A program made the position numbers and the translations under genes. From Rhizobium sp. ACO-34A (GTDB lineage Bacteria > Pseudomonadota > Alphaproteobacteria > Rhizobiales > Rhizobiaceae), in NCBI GenBank assembly GCA_002600635.1, contig CP021371.1, positions 1,677,001 through 1,741,000 on the forward strand: 64,000 nucleotides of DNA, read 5' to 3'. The notes below the pieces were generated by a model. It was not told the DNA's origin, searched no databases, and saw nothing but the letters and a program-made list of their open reading frames with translations. Below, in pieces: positions 28,940 to 37,648 of the stretch; the first letter of the stretch is position 1; every line of letters begins with the position of its first letter.

Positions 28940-29623
28940 ATGTCCATCACGCTTTATTCCCTTTGCGGAGCAGACGTCGCCCGCCCGTTCTCTCCTCATT
29001 GCTGGAAGGCGGTCATGGCGCTTCGCCACAAGGGACTTTCCTTTTCGGAAAGGCCGCTTGCCTTCACCGCGATTCCGGCGACCGAGAGCGGCTTTTCGAA
29101 GACGGTGCCGATTCTGAGGGATGGCGACCGTCTTGTCTCAGACAGCTTCCAGATCGCGCTCTATCTCGATGATGCCTATCGGGATGCGCCGACGCTTTTC
29201 GGTGGGGAGGGCGGTCAGGCCATGGCCCGCTTCGTCGAAGCCTATTCCCAGACGACCATTCATCCTGTCGTCACCCGCATCGCGCTCAAGAACATCCACG
29301 ACATGCTGGCTCCCGTCGATCAGACCTATTTCCGCGAGACCCGCGAGAAATTCCTCGGCAAGACGCTGGAGGAGGTGGAGACCGCCCGGGAAACGGCCAT
29401 CGCCGCGCTCCCGGACGCCCTCAAGCCCTTGCGGCACATGCTGAAGGCGCAACCCTTCATCGGCGGCGATGGCCCGTTGTTTTCCGACTACATCGTCTTC
29501 GGAGCGCTGCAATGGCTGAGGATCACCACCGGATCGGTGCATCTGGCAGATGACGATCCGGTGAAGGACTGGTTCGAGCGTTGCCTCGACCTGCATGGCA
29601 GCGAAGCGAGGGCGGTCGCCTGA
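28940..29623 (+). CDS. glutathione S-transferase family protein
   Basis: A 227-residue protein with an N-terminal thioredoxin-like domain (SITLYSLCGADVARPFSPH, then VPILRDGDRLVSDSFQIALYLDD, the usual glutathione-binding Asp-Ser) and an all-helical C-terminal domain (about 90-225). AAAGGAG lies just upstream of the ATG. It is divergent from the DinB gene across 143 bp, which likely holds both promoters. The substrate is unknown. Confidence 0.87.
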   Translation: MSITLYSLCGADVARPFSPHCWKAVMALRHKGLSFSERPLAFTAIPATESGFSKTVPILRDGDRLVSDSFQIALYLDDAYRDAPTLFGGEGGQAMARFVEAYSQTTIHPVVTRIALKNIHDMLAPVDQTYFRETREKFLGKTLEEVETARETAIAALPDALKPLRHMLKAQPFIGGDGPLFSDYIVFGALQWLRITTGSVHLADDDPVKDWFERCLDLHGSEARAVA

Positions 29624-29626
29624 GCC

Positions 29627-30175
29627 TCAGCGTCCGTAATGGACGGTGATCGAGGCCTTTGCCAGCGCATTGGCGTTCGCCATGAAGCCGATCAGCGCGC
29701 CGCTGGCATTGCCGTCGAGATCGAGCTTCTCAACCGAAAGCGCCATCACGGTGAACACATATCGATGCGTCTGCCCCTGCGGCGGGCAGGCGCCGAGATA
29801 GCTCGAAAAGCCGGCATCGGCGCGGCTCTGGATTGCGCCGGCCGGCGCGCCGTGATCCGGCGTGATGCCTCCCTTGAGTTCCGTCACGCCGGCCGGAATG
29901 TTGAACATCACCCAGTGCCAGAAACCGGAGCCGGTCGGCGCATCCGGATCATAGGCGGTGACCACGAAACTTTTCGTGCCTTCCGGCGCGTTCGACCAGG
30001 AAAGCGCAGGCGAGACATTACTACCGGCGCAGCCGAAGGTATTGGCCACCTGCGCTTCGCCGAGCACCCCGCCTTCCGCGATGTCAGGGCTGGAAAGAGC
30101 GAGCTCCGCCGCGTGAGCCGGCAGGCAGGAAAACGTGGTCAGCCCGGCGGCGAGAATGAGGTGTCTGAAGGTCAT
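29627..30175 (-). CDS. YbhB/YbcL family (PEBP-like) exported protein
   Basis: A 182-residue protein with a signal peptide (about residues 1-22, LAAGLTTFSCLPAHA) and the phosphatidylethanolamine-binding-protein fold: NVSPALSWSNAPEGTKSF, VTAYDPDAPTGSGFWHWVMFNIP and the YLGACPPQGQTHRYVFTV stretch. The DPDAP and GxHRY elements mark the anion-binding pocket. Such proteins are periplasmic and of unclear function. It is convergent with the GST gene and separated by 3 bp. Confidence 0.9.
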   Translation of the reverse strand: MTFRHLILAAGLTTFSCLPAHAAELALSSPDIAEGGVLGEAQVANTFGCAGSNVSPALSWSNAPEGTKSFVVTAYDPDAPTGSGFWHWVMFNIPAGVTELKGGITPDHGAPAGAIQSRADAGFSSYLGACPPQGQTHRYVFTVMALSVEKLDLDGNASGALIGFMANANALAKASITVHYGR

Positions 30176-30219
30176 GGGGTGGCTCCTTTTAAAATGGGAG
30201 CCCGAACCTAACGCTGCGT

Positions 30220-31086
30220 TTACCCGGCTGCGGCTCTGGAGCGCTCGAATTCCGTCCCGGAACGCTCATCCTGTTCTGCCGCCACACGGATGTCTCGTGG
30301 TGACAGCCCGAACCGCGCGCGAAAGCGGGCTGCGAACTTCGAAGCCGATTCATAACCGACATCGAACGCCACGCGGTTGATTGGAAGTTCGGTCGCCTGC
30401 AGCAGCCCGAGCGCCGTCGTCATGCGCACATCGGCGATGATGTCCGTGAGGCTGGTGCCGAGGAGCGCCAGCTTGCGCCGCAACGTCTGCTCGCTCATCC
30501 CAAGCGTCCCGGCGATCGAGCCGGCTGGCCATTCCCGGCCCGGCTCTTCGCGAACGAGACCACGGATCCGCAGGCAGAGGTTCTCCCGTGCGTCGGGCGT
30601 GAGGTTTATCCCGAGCGCTTGCAGCCGGACGACCAGTTCGCCGAGGATGTGCCGGTGTATGCCCATGGAGGTGGTGCTCTCGTCGGCTACCGCGAGGCGA
30701 GCCCGCTCCAGCGCATCGAGAAATCCGGTGTCCGGTTCGATGCGGATGGCCTCGCTCGTGGAATGCGCGGCAGCATCGGCATAGAGCGCGATGAGCGCGG
30801 GGGAGAAGATATAGGCGTCGGAGTGATAGGCGCCGCTCTCCTCGGCCCCGTTGATGACGGTGCATTCAAGTCCCTGCGGCAGAAAGATCGCCTCGCCAGG
30901 ACCGGCGGTGACATCGGCCTCCTTGCTCAGGATACGTTTCCAGCCGCTCTTCACATGAATGACCGAGGGCTGGTCTATGAGGAAATGCCGGAAGTGACCG
31001 GTGGAAGCCTGCAGGATAGAGCAATGGATGGCGACGTCCGGCAGCACCCGCGTGTAGCGTCGCGCATTTTCGGAGAATTTCTGCAT
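30220..31086 (-). CDS. AraC-family transcriptional regulator
   Basis: A 288-residue regulator with an N-terminal cupin-like sensing domain and a C-terminal pair of helix-turn-helix motifs (about 190-275), the second with INRVAFDVGYESASKFAARFRARFG followed by LSPRDIR. The start at MQKFSENARRY (31086) is chosen as the first ATG with protein-like sequence; the longer open frame upstream runs antisense to ndk. The effector and targets are unknown. It lies 44 bp from the YbhB gene on the same strand and may regulate it. Confidence 0.88.
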   Translation of the reverse strand: MQKFSENARRYTRVLPDVAIHCSILQASTGHFRHFLIDQPSVIHVKSGWKRILSKEADVTAGPGEAIFLPQGLECTVINGAEESGAYHSDAYIFSPALIALYADAAAHSTSEAIRIEPDTGFLDALERARLAVADESTTSMGIHRHILGELVVRLQALGINLTPDARENLCLRIRGLVREEPGREWPAGSIAGTLGMSEQTLRRKLALLGTSLTDIIADVRMTTALGLLQATELPINRVAFDVGYESASKFAARFRARFGLSPRDIRVAAEQDERSGTEFERSRAAAG

Positions 31087-31257
31087 GGGTCTTTCCAGTA
31101 CGGTGCCGGGCCGAAATGCCCTTTGGAGGGGAGCGTCCGGGCCGTTTCTGGTCCGATAGTATGACGGTGGCGTGAAATTCGTCCATCCCCCTTGTCTTCG
31201 CGATTCGGGGCAGGTAGAAACCGCCCACTTTCCCCATGAGACAAAAGGATGAGACTG

Positions 31258-31680
31258 ATGGCGATTGAACGCACCTTCTCGATGATCAAGCCGGACGCAA
31301 CCAAGCGCAACCTGACGGGCGCCATCACCAAGGTATTCGAAGACAACGGCCTGCGCGTTATCGCTTCGAAGCGCGTATGGATGAGCAAGCGCGAAGCCGA
31401 AGGCTTCTACGCTGTTCACAAGGAACGCCCCTTCTTCGGCGAACTCGTTGAAGGCATGACCTCCGGCCCGACCATCGTTCAGGTCCTGGAAGGCGAAAAC
31501 GCTATCCTCAAGAACCGCGAACTGATGGGCGCCACCAATCCGGCCAACGCCGACGAAGGCACCATCCGCAAGCTGTTCGCGCTGTCGATCGGCGAAAACT
31601 CCGTTCACGGCTCGGATGCTCCGGAAACCGCTGTTCAGGAAATCGCCTACTGGTTCGCTGAAACCGAAATCGTCGGCTGA
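31258..31680 (+). CDS. ndk: nucleoside diphosphate kinase
   Basis: Balances nucleoside triphosphates by phosphate transfer through a phospho-His. The 140-residue protein starts [18 protein letters not shown], has [14 protein letters not shown], the [11 protein letters not shown] region and the active-site His in [11 protein letters not shown]. The ATG at 31258 has AAAGGATGAG at the right distance; an in-frame ATG 9 bp earlier would place the ribosome site inside the gene. It is monocistronic, with two terminators behind it. Confidence 0.97.
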   Translation: MAIERTFSMIKPDATKRNLTGAITKVFEDNGLRVIASKRVWMSKREAEGFYAVHKERPFFGELVEGMTSGPTIVQVLEGENAILKNRELMGATNPANADEGTIRKLFALSIGENSVHGSDAPETAVQEIAYWFAETEIVG

Positions 31681-31723
31681 TTCAATATTTGAGGCTTCGG
31701 CCTCAACCGATTGATCGGAATCG

Positions 31724-31753
31724 AAAAACCGGAGTGGCGACACTCCGGTTTTT
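31724..31753 (+). terminator. ndk terminator
   Basis: A perfect 13-bp stem (31724-31736 with 31741-31753) with a GCGA loop, A-rich on the left and T-rich on the right, lies 44 bp past the ndk stop. Confidence 0.93.
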
Positions 31754-31774
31754 TGTTGGGCGTTGTCCGCTCAC

Positions 31775-31808
31775 AAAAAAAGCCGCGGAATCTGCCGCGG
31801 CTTTTTTT
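31775..31808. terminator. bidirectional terminator between ndk and peroxiredoxin
   Basis: Seven A plus GCCGCGG (31775-31788) pairs with CCGCGGC plus seven T (31795-31808) across a 6-base loop. The A and T runs allow termination from both directions, as expected between convergent genes. Confidence 0.93.
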
Positions 31809-31826
31809 GTCTTGTCGGCGCTCTAT

Positions 31827-32312
31827 TCAGAGCTGTTCGATCATCGTGGCGGCAGCCGAAACGGTCGCCTGCCCCGGATTTTCCTCGACGTTCAGCGACT
31901 TCACCACGCCGTCCTCGACCAGCATCGAATAACGCTTGGAGCGGACACCGAGGCCGCCGCCGGAGAGATCGGCGTCGAGGCCGAGCGCCTTGGTGAAGGA
32001 AGCGTCCCAGTCGGCCAGGAAGTGGATCTTGCCAAGGCCGCCGGACTGCTGGGCCCATGCGCCCATGACATGCCAGTCGTTGACGGCAATCACCGCGATA
32101 TCGTCAACGCCGCGCGACAGGATGGTGTCGCGGTTTTCCAGATATCCGGGCAGGTGGTTCAGCGAGCAGGTCGGCGTAAATGCGCCGGGTACCGCGAAGA
32201 GCACGACGCGCTTGCCACCGAAGAGCTGTTCCGTGGTGATCTCGACCGGGCCGTCGGCGGTCTTTTCCTTGAAGGTCGCCTGCGGCAGCTTTTCGCCGAT
32301 GGAAATCGTCAT
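31827..32312 (-). CDS. peroxiredoxin, Prx5 type
   Basis: A 161-residue thiol peroxidase of the AhpE/Prx5 group. The peroxidatic Cys lies in PGAFTPTCSLNHLPGY (near residue 48), with Thr two before it and a conserved Arg in GVRSKRYSMLVEDG. Rhizobial members reduce organic peroxides and usually use glutaredoxin or thioredoxin as reductant. The ATG at 32312 is chosen; a TTG directly before it is possible. A strong shared terminator lies 19 bp past the stop. Confidence 0.94.
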   Translation of the reverse strand: MTISIGEKLPQATFKEKTADGPVEITTEQLFGGKRVVLFAVPGAFTPTCSLNHLPGYLENRDTILSRGVDDIAVIAVNDWHVMGAWAQQSGGLGKIHFLADWDASFTKALGLDADLSGGGLGVRSKRYSMLVEDGVVKSLNVEENPGQATVSAAATMIEQL

Positions 32313-32381
32313 CAAATTGTCCTCGCTGGATTTATTCCGGTCCTTGCCGGATCATGGGTCGGCAGCGACTATAGATTGACG

Positions 32382-33215
32382 TTAGTCAAAGGCAAGTGTG
32401 CTTTCCATTGCCCTGTTACCCGAGAGGACGAGGATGCCCCAGGTCTTCCCGGCGATCTTGTAATTGCGCGGCAGCTCCTCGATCGGCATCGAAATGTCGA
32501 GCTTGCCATCGGCCGAGGAGACGATTTCATAATCCATGAAGACATGGCCGCTCGGCCCCGTGACGAAGACCTGCGGGTGAGCATCCGGGGAGGGGAGCTT
32601 GAGCGACAGGTCGAGCCGGTCGAGAGCCGCGCTCATCCGGTGGCTATCGACCCCGAAGCTGCCGGATGCCGGTTCAGGCAGGGTTTTCCGCGCCGTGGCG
32701 AGGATGGCGTCTTCTTCCGGATCGGTGGCGGCGTCGAGTGTGACGGCGAGGTCCGCCTGGAAAGGAATGCAGATGTTCTTGCAGATGCCGATAAAGACAT
32801 TTGCCTTCACCGCATCCGTCGCGGCTGTCGCGCTGCTGATGACGAAGGGGAGTGTGACGGCGGTATCGTAGCCGATATCCCTGATGTCCCCGTTGTCGAT
32901 GCGTTTCGGTACGGGGTAGGAAATCTCGCCAAGCGTCAGCTGGCTTGCGGGATCGAGGCTGATCGCCGGCGGAATGCCGGCATCGCCCGGCTCGCGCCAA
33001 TAGGTGATCCAGCCGGGCGTCGGTTCGATCTGCAGCGCCGCCTGCAATGTTCCGTCTGCTGCAGCAGGCAGAACCACGAGCCGCATGCGCCCGCCTTCAT
33101 TGGTTGCCCATTCGCTGCTCGCAGCCTGTGCACCACCTGCGTAAAGCAGGGTCGCTGTCGCAAAGGCTGTCACGAAATGGCGAAAACGAGGCGTATGGAA
33201 GGGTATGGTACTCAT
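32382..33215 (-). CDS. DsbD N-terminal-domain periplasmic protein
   Basis: A 277-residue protein with a signal peptide (cleavage near residue 31, YAGGAQAAS). It resembles the periplasmic alpha domain of DsbD, with GWITYWREPGDAGIPP, GYDTAVTLPFV and the redox pair in GICKNICIPFQADL. The transmembrane and C-terminal thioredoxin parts of DsbD are absent, so it would need a partner such as a CcdA- or ScsB-type protein to receive electrons. It may help keep periplasmic thiols reduced, or protect against copper. It lies 69 bp upstream of the peroxiredoxin on the same strand. Confidence 0.83.
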   Translation of the reverse strand: MSTIPFHTPRFRHFVTAFATATLLYAGGAQAASSEWATNEGGRMRLVVLPAAADGTLQAALQIEPTPGWITYWREPGDAGIPPAISLDPASQLTLGEISYPVPKRIDNGDIRDIGYDTAVTLPFVISSATAATDAVKANVFIGICKNICIPFQADLAVTLDAATDPEEDAILATARKTLPEPASGSFGVDSHRMSAALDRLDLSLKLPSPDAHPQVFVTGPSGHVFMDYEIVSSADGKLDISMPIEELPRNYKIAGKTWGILVLSGNRAMESTLAFD

Positions 33216-33390
33216 GATCCCGCGTTTAAAGCATTGTCCGGAGCCTAGCCAGTAACGGTTTTTGGCCTCGATGTCATTTTCAGTTGATTGATGGGGCAGT
33301 CTGCACCATCCTGCTAAAATGAGCGACGATGCGTTGCTTCACAAAGCATGCATCGTATGTCCCGATGGCAGATGACGCTGGAGGTCCAGC

Positions 33391-33996
33391 ATGGCTTTAT
33401 CGACGTTGAAGAAAGATCGCGAGCGCGGCTTCCTGGATGGCCAGTTTCTGATAGCCATGCCCGGGATGACGGACGGGAATTTCGCCCGTGCGGTCGTCTA
33501 CATCTGCGCCCATTCGCAGGCCGGCGCCATGGGCTTCATCATCAATCGTTCCCAGTCGGTGACGTTTGCCGATGTGCTCTTGCATCTCGAACTGATCGAC
33601 AAGAATGATGCGATCATGTTGCCGGATCACGCACGGCATTTTCCCATCCAGAGTGGGGGGCCGGTGGAAACGGGCCGCGGTTTCGTGCTCCATTCCGACG
33701 ACTACCTGAGCGACGGCAGCATTCCGGTCAGTGACGACATTTCGCTGACGGCGACGCTCGACATCGTGCGGGCCATTTCCGATGGCCGGGGTCCGCGCCG
33801 GGCCACCATGCTGCTCGGCTATGCCGGCTGGGGACCGGGCCAGCTCGAATTCGAGATTGGCAACAATGGCTGGCTGAATTGCGCGGCGACGGAAGACCTG
33901 ATCTTCGACCGTGCGCTCGACAACAAGTACGAACGCGCTCTGGCCCTGATGGGCGTCAGCCCCGCAATGCTGTCGATGGAAGCCGGCCACGCCTGA
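33391..33996 (+). CDS. YqgE/AlgH family protein
   Basis: A 201-residue protein of the UPF0301 family, starting near [20 protein letters not shown]. It has [48 protein letters not shown] and [15 protein letters not shown], the family core. In Pseudomonas AlgH influences alginate genes, but biochemical function is unknown. It is monocistronic, opposite in direction to the genes on both sides. Confidence 0.93.
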   Translation: MALSTLKKDRERGFLDGQFLIAMPGMTDGNFARAVVYICAHSQAGAMGFIINRSQSVTFADVLLHLELIDKNDAIMLPDHARHFPIQSGGPVETGRGFVLHSDDYLSDGSIPVSDDISLTATLDIVRAISDGRGPRRATMLLGYAGWGPGQLEFEIGNNGWLNCAATEDLIFDRALDNKYERALALMGVSPAMLSMEAGHA

Positions 33997-34045
33997 GTGC
34001 GGTCGGTTTTACTGATCAGACGCGCCCAAATCAGGCCCGCCCAAA

Positions 34046-36958
34046 TCAGGCTCGTTTCGTCAGCGGAAACCGTTCTCGCAGCAGGCGCAGAGCAGATTCT
34101 GCGCCGATGGGTGCGCCGTAGAGATAGCTCTGGCCGTAATCGCAGCCCATCTTGGCCAGATCCTGACCGTCCTCTTCCGTTTCGATGCCCTCCGCCACGA
34201 CCTTCATTTCAAGCCCGCGGGCCATGGAGATGATCGATTTCAGCAGGATGCCCCGCTTGTCGGAATGGTCGCAGACCAGAGCCTTGTCCAGCTTGATCGT
34301 GTCGAACGGGAAACGGGTGAGATAGGCCAGCGAGGAATAGCCGGTGCCGAAGTCGTCGAGCGCAAGGCTGATGCCCGTATCCCGGAGCTTTCCGAGCACC
34401 AGACGCGCCTGTTCGGGATTTTCCATAACGACCGATTCCGTCAGTTCCAGCTTCAGACGGCGCGGGTCGCACTGGGTCTTGGTCAGCATGGCGCGGATAT
34501 CGTTGTAGATCTCGCTGGAAAGAAGCTGGGCGCTCGACAGGTTGACCGACACGAAGATCGGCACGTCACCCGTCTGCTTTTCCCAGTCCGTCAGGTCCGT
34601 CGTAGCCCGTTCCAGCGCGAACATGCCGAGCGGCTCGATGAGGTCGGAAGCTTCCGCAATCGGAATGAATTCCGAAGGCGGGATGCTGCCGCGCTTGGGA
34701 TGATCCCAGCGCATCAGCGCCTCGAAGCCGGCGACCTCACCATCCGCGAGCCGCATGATCGGCTGGTAGACCATCGATAGTTCCTTGCGGTCGATGGCGC
34801 GGCGAAGATCCGTTTCGAGCTGCAGGCGATCCGTGCCGCCGGCGCGGAAGGCGGGGCGGAACGGCTCTACGCGATTGCCTCCGGCGCGCTTGGCGCGGTA
34901 CATCGCCAGTTCCGCGTCGGACAGGAGGCCGGTTGCGCTTTCCTGCTGGTCGACCCATGAAACGAGGCCGATCGAAGCGGTCAAAATGATTTCCCGGTTG
35001 GCGAAGTTGATCGGCACCATGATCGCCTTGGAGACGGCATCGGCGAAATCCGCGACCTTGGCCGGATCGCGTTCCGAAACCAGGATCAGGCCGAATTCGT
35101 CGCCGGAAAGGCGGGCAAGCGTGTCCTGCGGCTTCAGGAGACGCCGCAGGCGACGGGTGAGCGCGATCAGGATATTGTCGCCGGCGGAGATGCCGAGGCT
35201 GTCGTTCACCTGCTTGTAGCGGTCGATGTCGATCGACATCACCGTCGGCCGCAATGCTTCGGAGCCGTTGGCAAGCGTCAGCACCGACTGCAGGCGGTCG
35301 AGGAAGACCTCCCGGTTCGGCAGGCCCGTCAGGTTGTCGTGCATGGCGTCGGCAAGCAGGCGGTCGACGGAATTCTTCTGCTCGGTCACGTCGATGATCG
35401 TGCCGACGCAGCGGATGACTTCGCCGTTCGAACCGAGCACCGGCCGCGCCCGGATCTTCAGCCAGTGGAAATGGCCATCCTCGGCGCGAATACGGAATTC
35501 GTGGTTCAGTCGGCCCTTGCGGTGTTCCAGCAGCACGTCGAGCGTGGCGCGGAAACGGTCGCGGTCATCTGGATGAAGCCGCGGCAGCCAGTTGCGGGCC
35601 GGTCCGTGCATGGTGCCGGGAGCAAGGCCGAGACGGATGGAAATGTCGGGGCTTGTCACCACGCGGTCGCGCGCGACATCCCAGTCCCAGACTGTGTCAC
35701 CGGAGCCGGTAAGCGCCAGCGATTGCCGTTCTAGATCGGAGAACAGGCCCTGCTGGTATGCGCCGCCGGCAAAGGCGTGCTGCATGACGGTGAAGCCGAT
35801 CAGAAGCACGATCAGCACCAGTCCGCCGCCGAGCGCGGGCTGGATGATGTCGTTGTCCAGCCGCCCGGTAACCGTCAGCCAGCCGCCGAACAGCCAGACG
35901 AGGAGCAGTGCCCATGTCGGCACGAGAAGGATCGCACGGTCGTAGCGATTGAAGCCGAGATAGATGATGAGCACGATGCCGGCGGTGGCGGTCAGCGCAA
36001 GAGAGAGACGTGCGATGCCCGAGGCGACCGAGGGGTCGTAGATGGCGACCCCGAACAGCAGGCCGAGACCGAGAATCCACGCGAAGGTCGCGTATCCCAG
36101 GTGTACGTGCCAGCGGTTGAGGTTCAGATAGGTGAAGAGGAATATGACAAGGCTCGATGCCAGCGCCACCTCCGCGCCCGCGCGCCATATTCGCTGGTCG
36201 CTGGAGGTTACGCTGATGAGTTTTTCCAGAAAGCCGAAGTCGACGCAGATATAGGCAAGCACCGCCCATGCGAGTGCCGCCGCCGCCGGCAGCATCGAGG
36301 TTCCCTTGACCACGAAGAGGATCGTCAGGAACACCGCGAGCAGGCCGGCAATGCCGAGCACGATGCCGCGATAGAGGGTAAACGCGTTGACCGTGTCCTT
36401 GTAGGCGTCCGGTTCCCACAAATAGATCTGCGGAAGCTGCGGCGTCGAGAGCTCGGCAACGAAGGTGATGACCGCGCCGGGGTTGAGCGTGATGCGGAAG
36501 ACGTCCGCTTCCGTGCTCGGCTGGCGGTCGAGCGCGAAGCCTTCCGACGGTGTGATTGCGATAATGCGCTGTGAGCCGAGATCCGGCCAGAACAGCTTGG
36601 AATTCACCAGGCGGAAATGCGGGGCGACGATCACGCGCTCCAACTGCTCTTCCGAAACGTTGGCAAGCGCAAAGACCGCCCAGTCGCCCTGATGTTGCGG
36701 CGAACTGGACCGAACCTCGATGCGGCGGCGGATGCCGTCGGCGCCGGCCGCGGTGGAAACCTGAAAGGCGTCGCCCTGATTGGTGTAGATTTCAGTCGTC
36801 GCGGTGAGGTCGAGCGCCGTGTCGTCACGGGCGATCTTCACCGGCTCGGCGGCATTCGCGGTCGTCGCGAAGAGGCCTGAAAGCACGAGCATGACCATGG
36901 CGAAGGCTGCCGCCAGCGTCTGACCGGCGGTCGGCTGCCTGTTATCGGTAAGTTTCAT
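34046..36958 (-). CDS. membrane receptor with PAS, GGDEF and EAL domains
   Basis: A 970-residue c-di-GMP protein. Signal peptide about residues 1-37; extracytoplasmic beta domain about 40-185 of the 7TMR-DISM type; seven membrane helices about 190-400; PAS about 410-530 (WDWDVARDRVV, HEFRIRAEDGHFHWLKIRA); GGDEF about 535-695 with RLSGDEFGLIL; EAL about 705-955 with FEALMRWDHP, ELTESVV, DDFGTGYSSLAYL, IKLDKAL and VVAEGIETEE. All main EAL catalytic residues appear present, while GGDEF is SGDEF, a variant found in active enzymes and in GTP-binding regulators. The net direction may be c-di-GMP breakdown. It overlaps the GNAT gene by 4 bp and is translated after it. Confidence 0.92.
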   Translation of the reverse strand: MKLTDNRQPTAGQTLAAAFAMVMLVLSGLFATTANAAEPVKIARDDTALDLTATTEIYTNQGDAFQVSTAAGADGIRRRIEVRSSSPQHQGDWAVFALANVSEEQLERVIVAPHFRLVNSKLFWPDLGSQRIIAITPSEGFALDRQPSTEADVFRITLNPGAVITFVAELSTPQLPQIYLWEPDAYKDTVNAFTLYRGIVLGIAGLLAVFLTILFVVKGTSMLPAAAALAWAVLAYICVDFGFLEKLISVTSSDQRIWRAGAEVALASSLVIFLFTYLNLNRWHVHLGYATFAWILGLGLLFGVAIYDPSVASGIARLSLALTATAGIVLIIYLGFNRYDRAILLVPTWALLLVWLFGGWLTVTGRLDNDIIQPALGGGLVLIVLLIGFTVMQHAFAGGAYQQGLFSDLERQSLALTGSGDTVWDWDVARDRVVTSPDISIRLGLAPGTMHGPARNWLPRLHPDDRDRFRATLDVLLEHRKGRLNHEFRIRAEDGHFHWLKIRARPVLGSNGEVIRCVGTIIDVTEQKNSVDRLLADAMHDNLTGLPNREVFLDRLQSVLTLANGSEALRPTVMSIDIDRYKQVNDSLGISAGDNILIALTRRLRRLLKPQDTLARLSGDEFGLILVSERDPAKVADFADAVSKAIMVPINFANREIILTASIGLVSWVDQQESATGLLSDAELAMYRAKRAGGNRVEPFRPAFRAGGTDRLQLETDLRRAIDRKELSMVYQPIMRLADGEVAGFEALMRWDHPKRGSIPPSEFIPIAEASDLIEPLGMFALERATTDLTDWEKQTGDVPIFVSVNLSSAQLLSSEIYNDIRAMLTKTQCDPRRLKLELTESVVMENPEQARLVLGKLRDTGISLALDDFGTGYSSLAYLTRFPFDTIKLDKALVCDHSDKRGILLKSIISMARGLEMKVVAEGIETEEDGQDLAKMGCDYGQSYLYGAPIGAESALRLLRERFPLTKRA

Positions 36959-37569
36959 GAGGGCTCTTTGCCGCCGTTGTCCGTGGCCCGATCCGCAAGA
37001 AGCGAATAGATGGCATGGTCGCGCCAGCGCCCGTTGATCTTGAGATATTCCCGCAAGAGACCTTCCCGCTCAAATCCGGCTTTTTCGAGCAACCTGATGC
37101 TGTTGCCGTTGTCTGGAATACAGGCTGCTTCAATCCGGTGCAACTCAAGCACCCTGAAGATATAGGGAATAGCCAGTCGAAGTGCGGCAAACATATGGCC
37201 TTGCCCGGCATATCGCTCGCCCATCCAGTATCCGATCATGCAGCTTTGCGAGGCTCCACGGCGGATGAGGCCGATTGTCAGGCCGCCGAGAAGAATGTCG
37301 TCTGGCCTGTGGAAGAGAAAGAAGGGGACAGCCAGACCGGTGTTGAATTCCTGCTCGTTGCGGAGCACGCGGGTCCGGTACGAGCTTTCTGTCAGTTCGT
37401 CCGCTCGCCATGTCGGTTCCCATGGCTGAAGGAAGGAACGGCTTTCGCTACGCAGCTTGTGCCACTGGTCGAAGTCACGGTAGCGCGGAAGGCGCAGAAA
37501 ATGGTTTGGCCCATAAAGTTCAGGGGTTTCCGGCTGCCGCGACAGAAACCGAAAGACCGACCGTGTCAT
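36955..37569 (-). CDS. GNAT acetyltransferase, RimJ-like
   Basis: A 204-residue N-acetyltransferase of the RimJ/RimL type. It begins TRSVFRFLSRQPETPEL and has the GNAT core GYWMGERYAGQGHMFAAL (acetyl-CoA pyrophosphate loop), HRIEAACIPDNGNSIRLLEKAGF and EGLLREYLKINGRW. Targets may be ribosomal protein N-termini. Its stop overlaps the start of the GGDEF-EAL gene (ATGA). It lies downstream of the M16 peptidase in the conserved thrC-peptidase-acetyltransferase order. Confidence 0.92.
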   Translation of the reverse strand: MTRSVFRFLSRQPETPELYGPNHFLRLPRYRDFDQWHKLRSESRSFLQPWEPTWRADELTESSYRTRVLRNEQEFNTGLAVPFFLFHRPDDILLGGLTIGLIRRGASQSCMIGYWMGERYAGQGHMFAALRLAIPYIFRVLELHRIEAACIPDNGNSIRLLEKAGFEREGLLREYLKINGRWRDHAIYSLLADRATDNGGKEPS

Positions 37570-37648
37570 GCCATGCCCCCAAAAAGGCGAGGGCGGTCAT
37601 GAGCCGCTTGCTCGCCGGCAACCCCTTGCCCCTGTTTACACGCAGTTA

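Noticed and set aside
30220..31743. Long upstream extension of the AraC regulator
   Set aside because: The added 219 residues run antisense to ndk, which is certain; the natural start is 31086.
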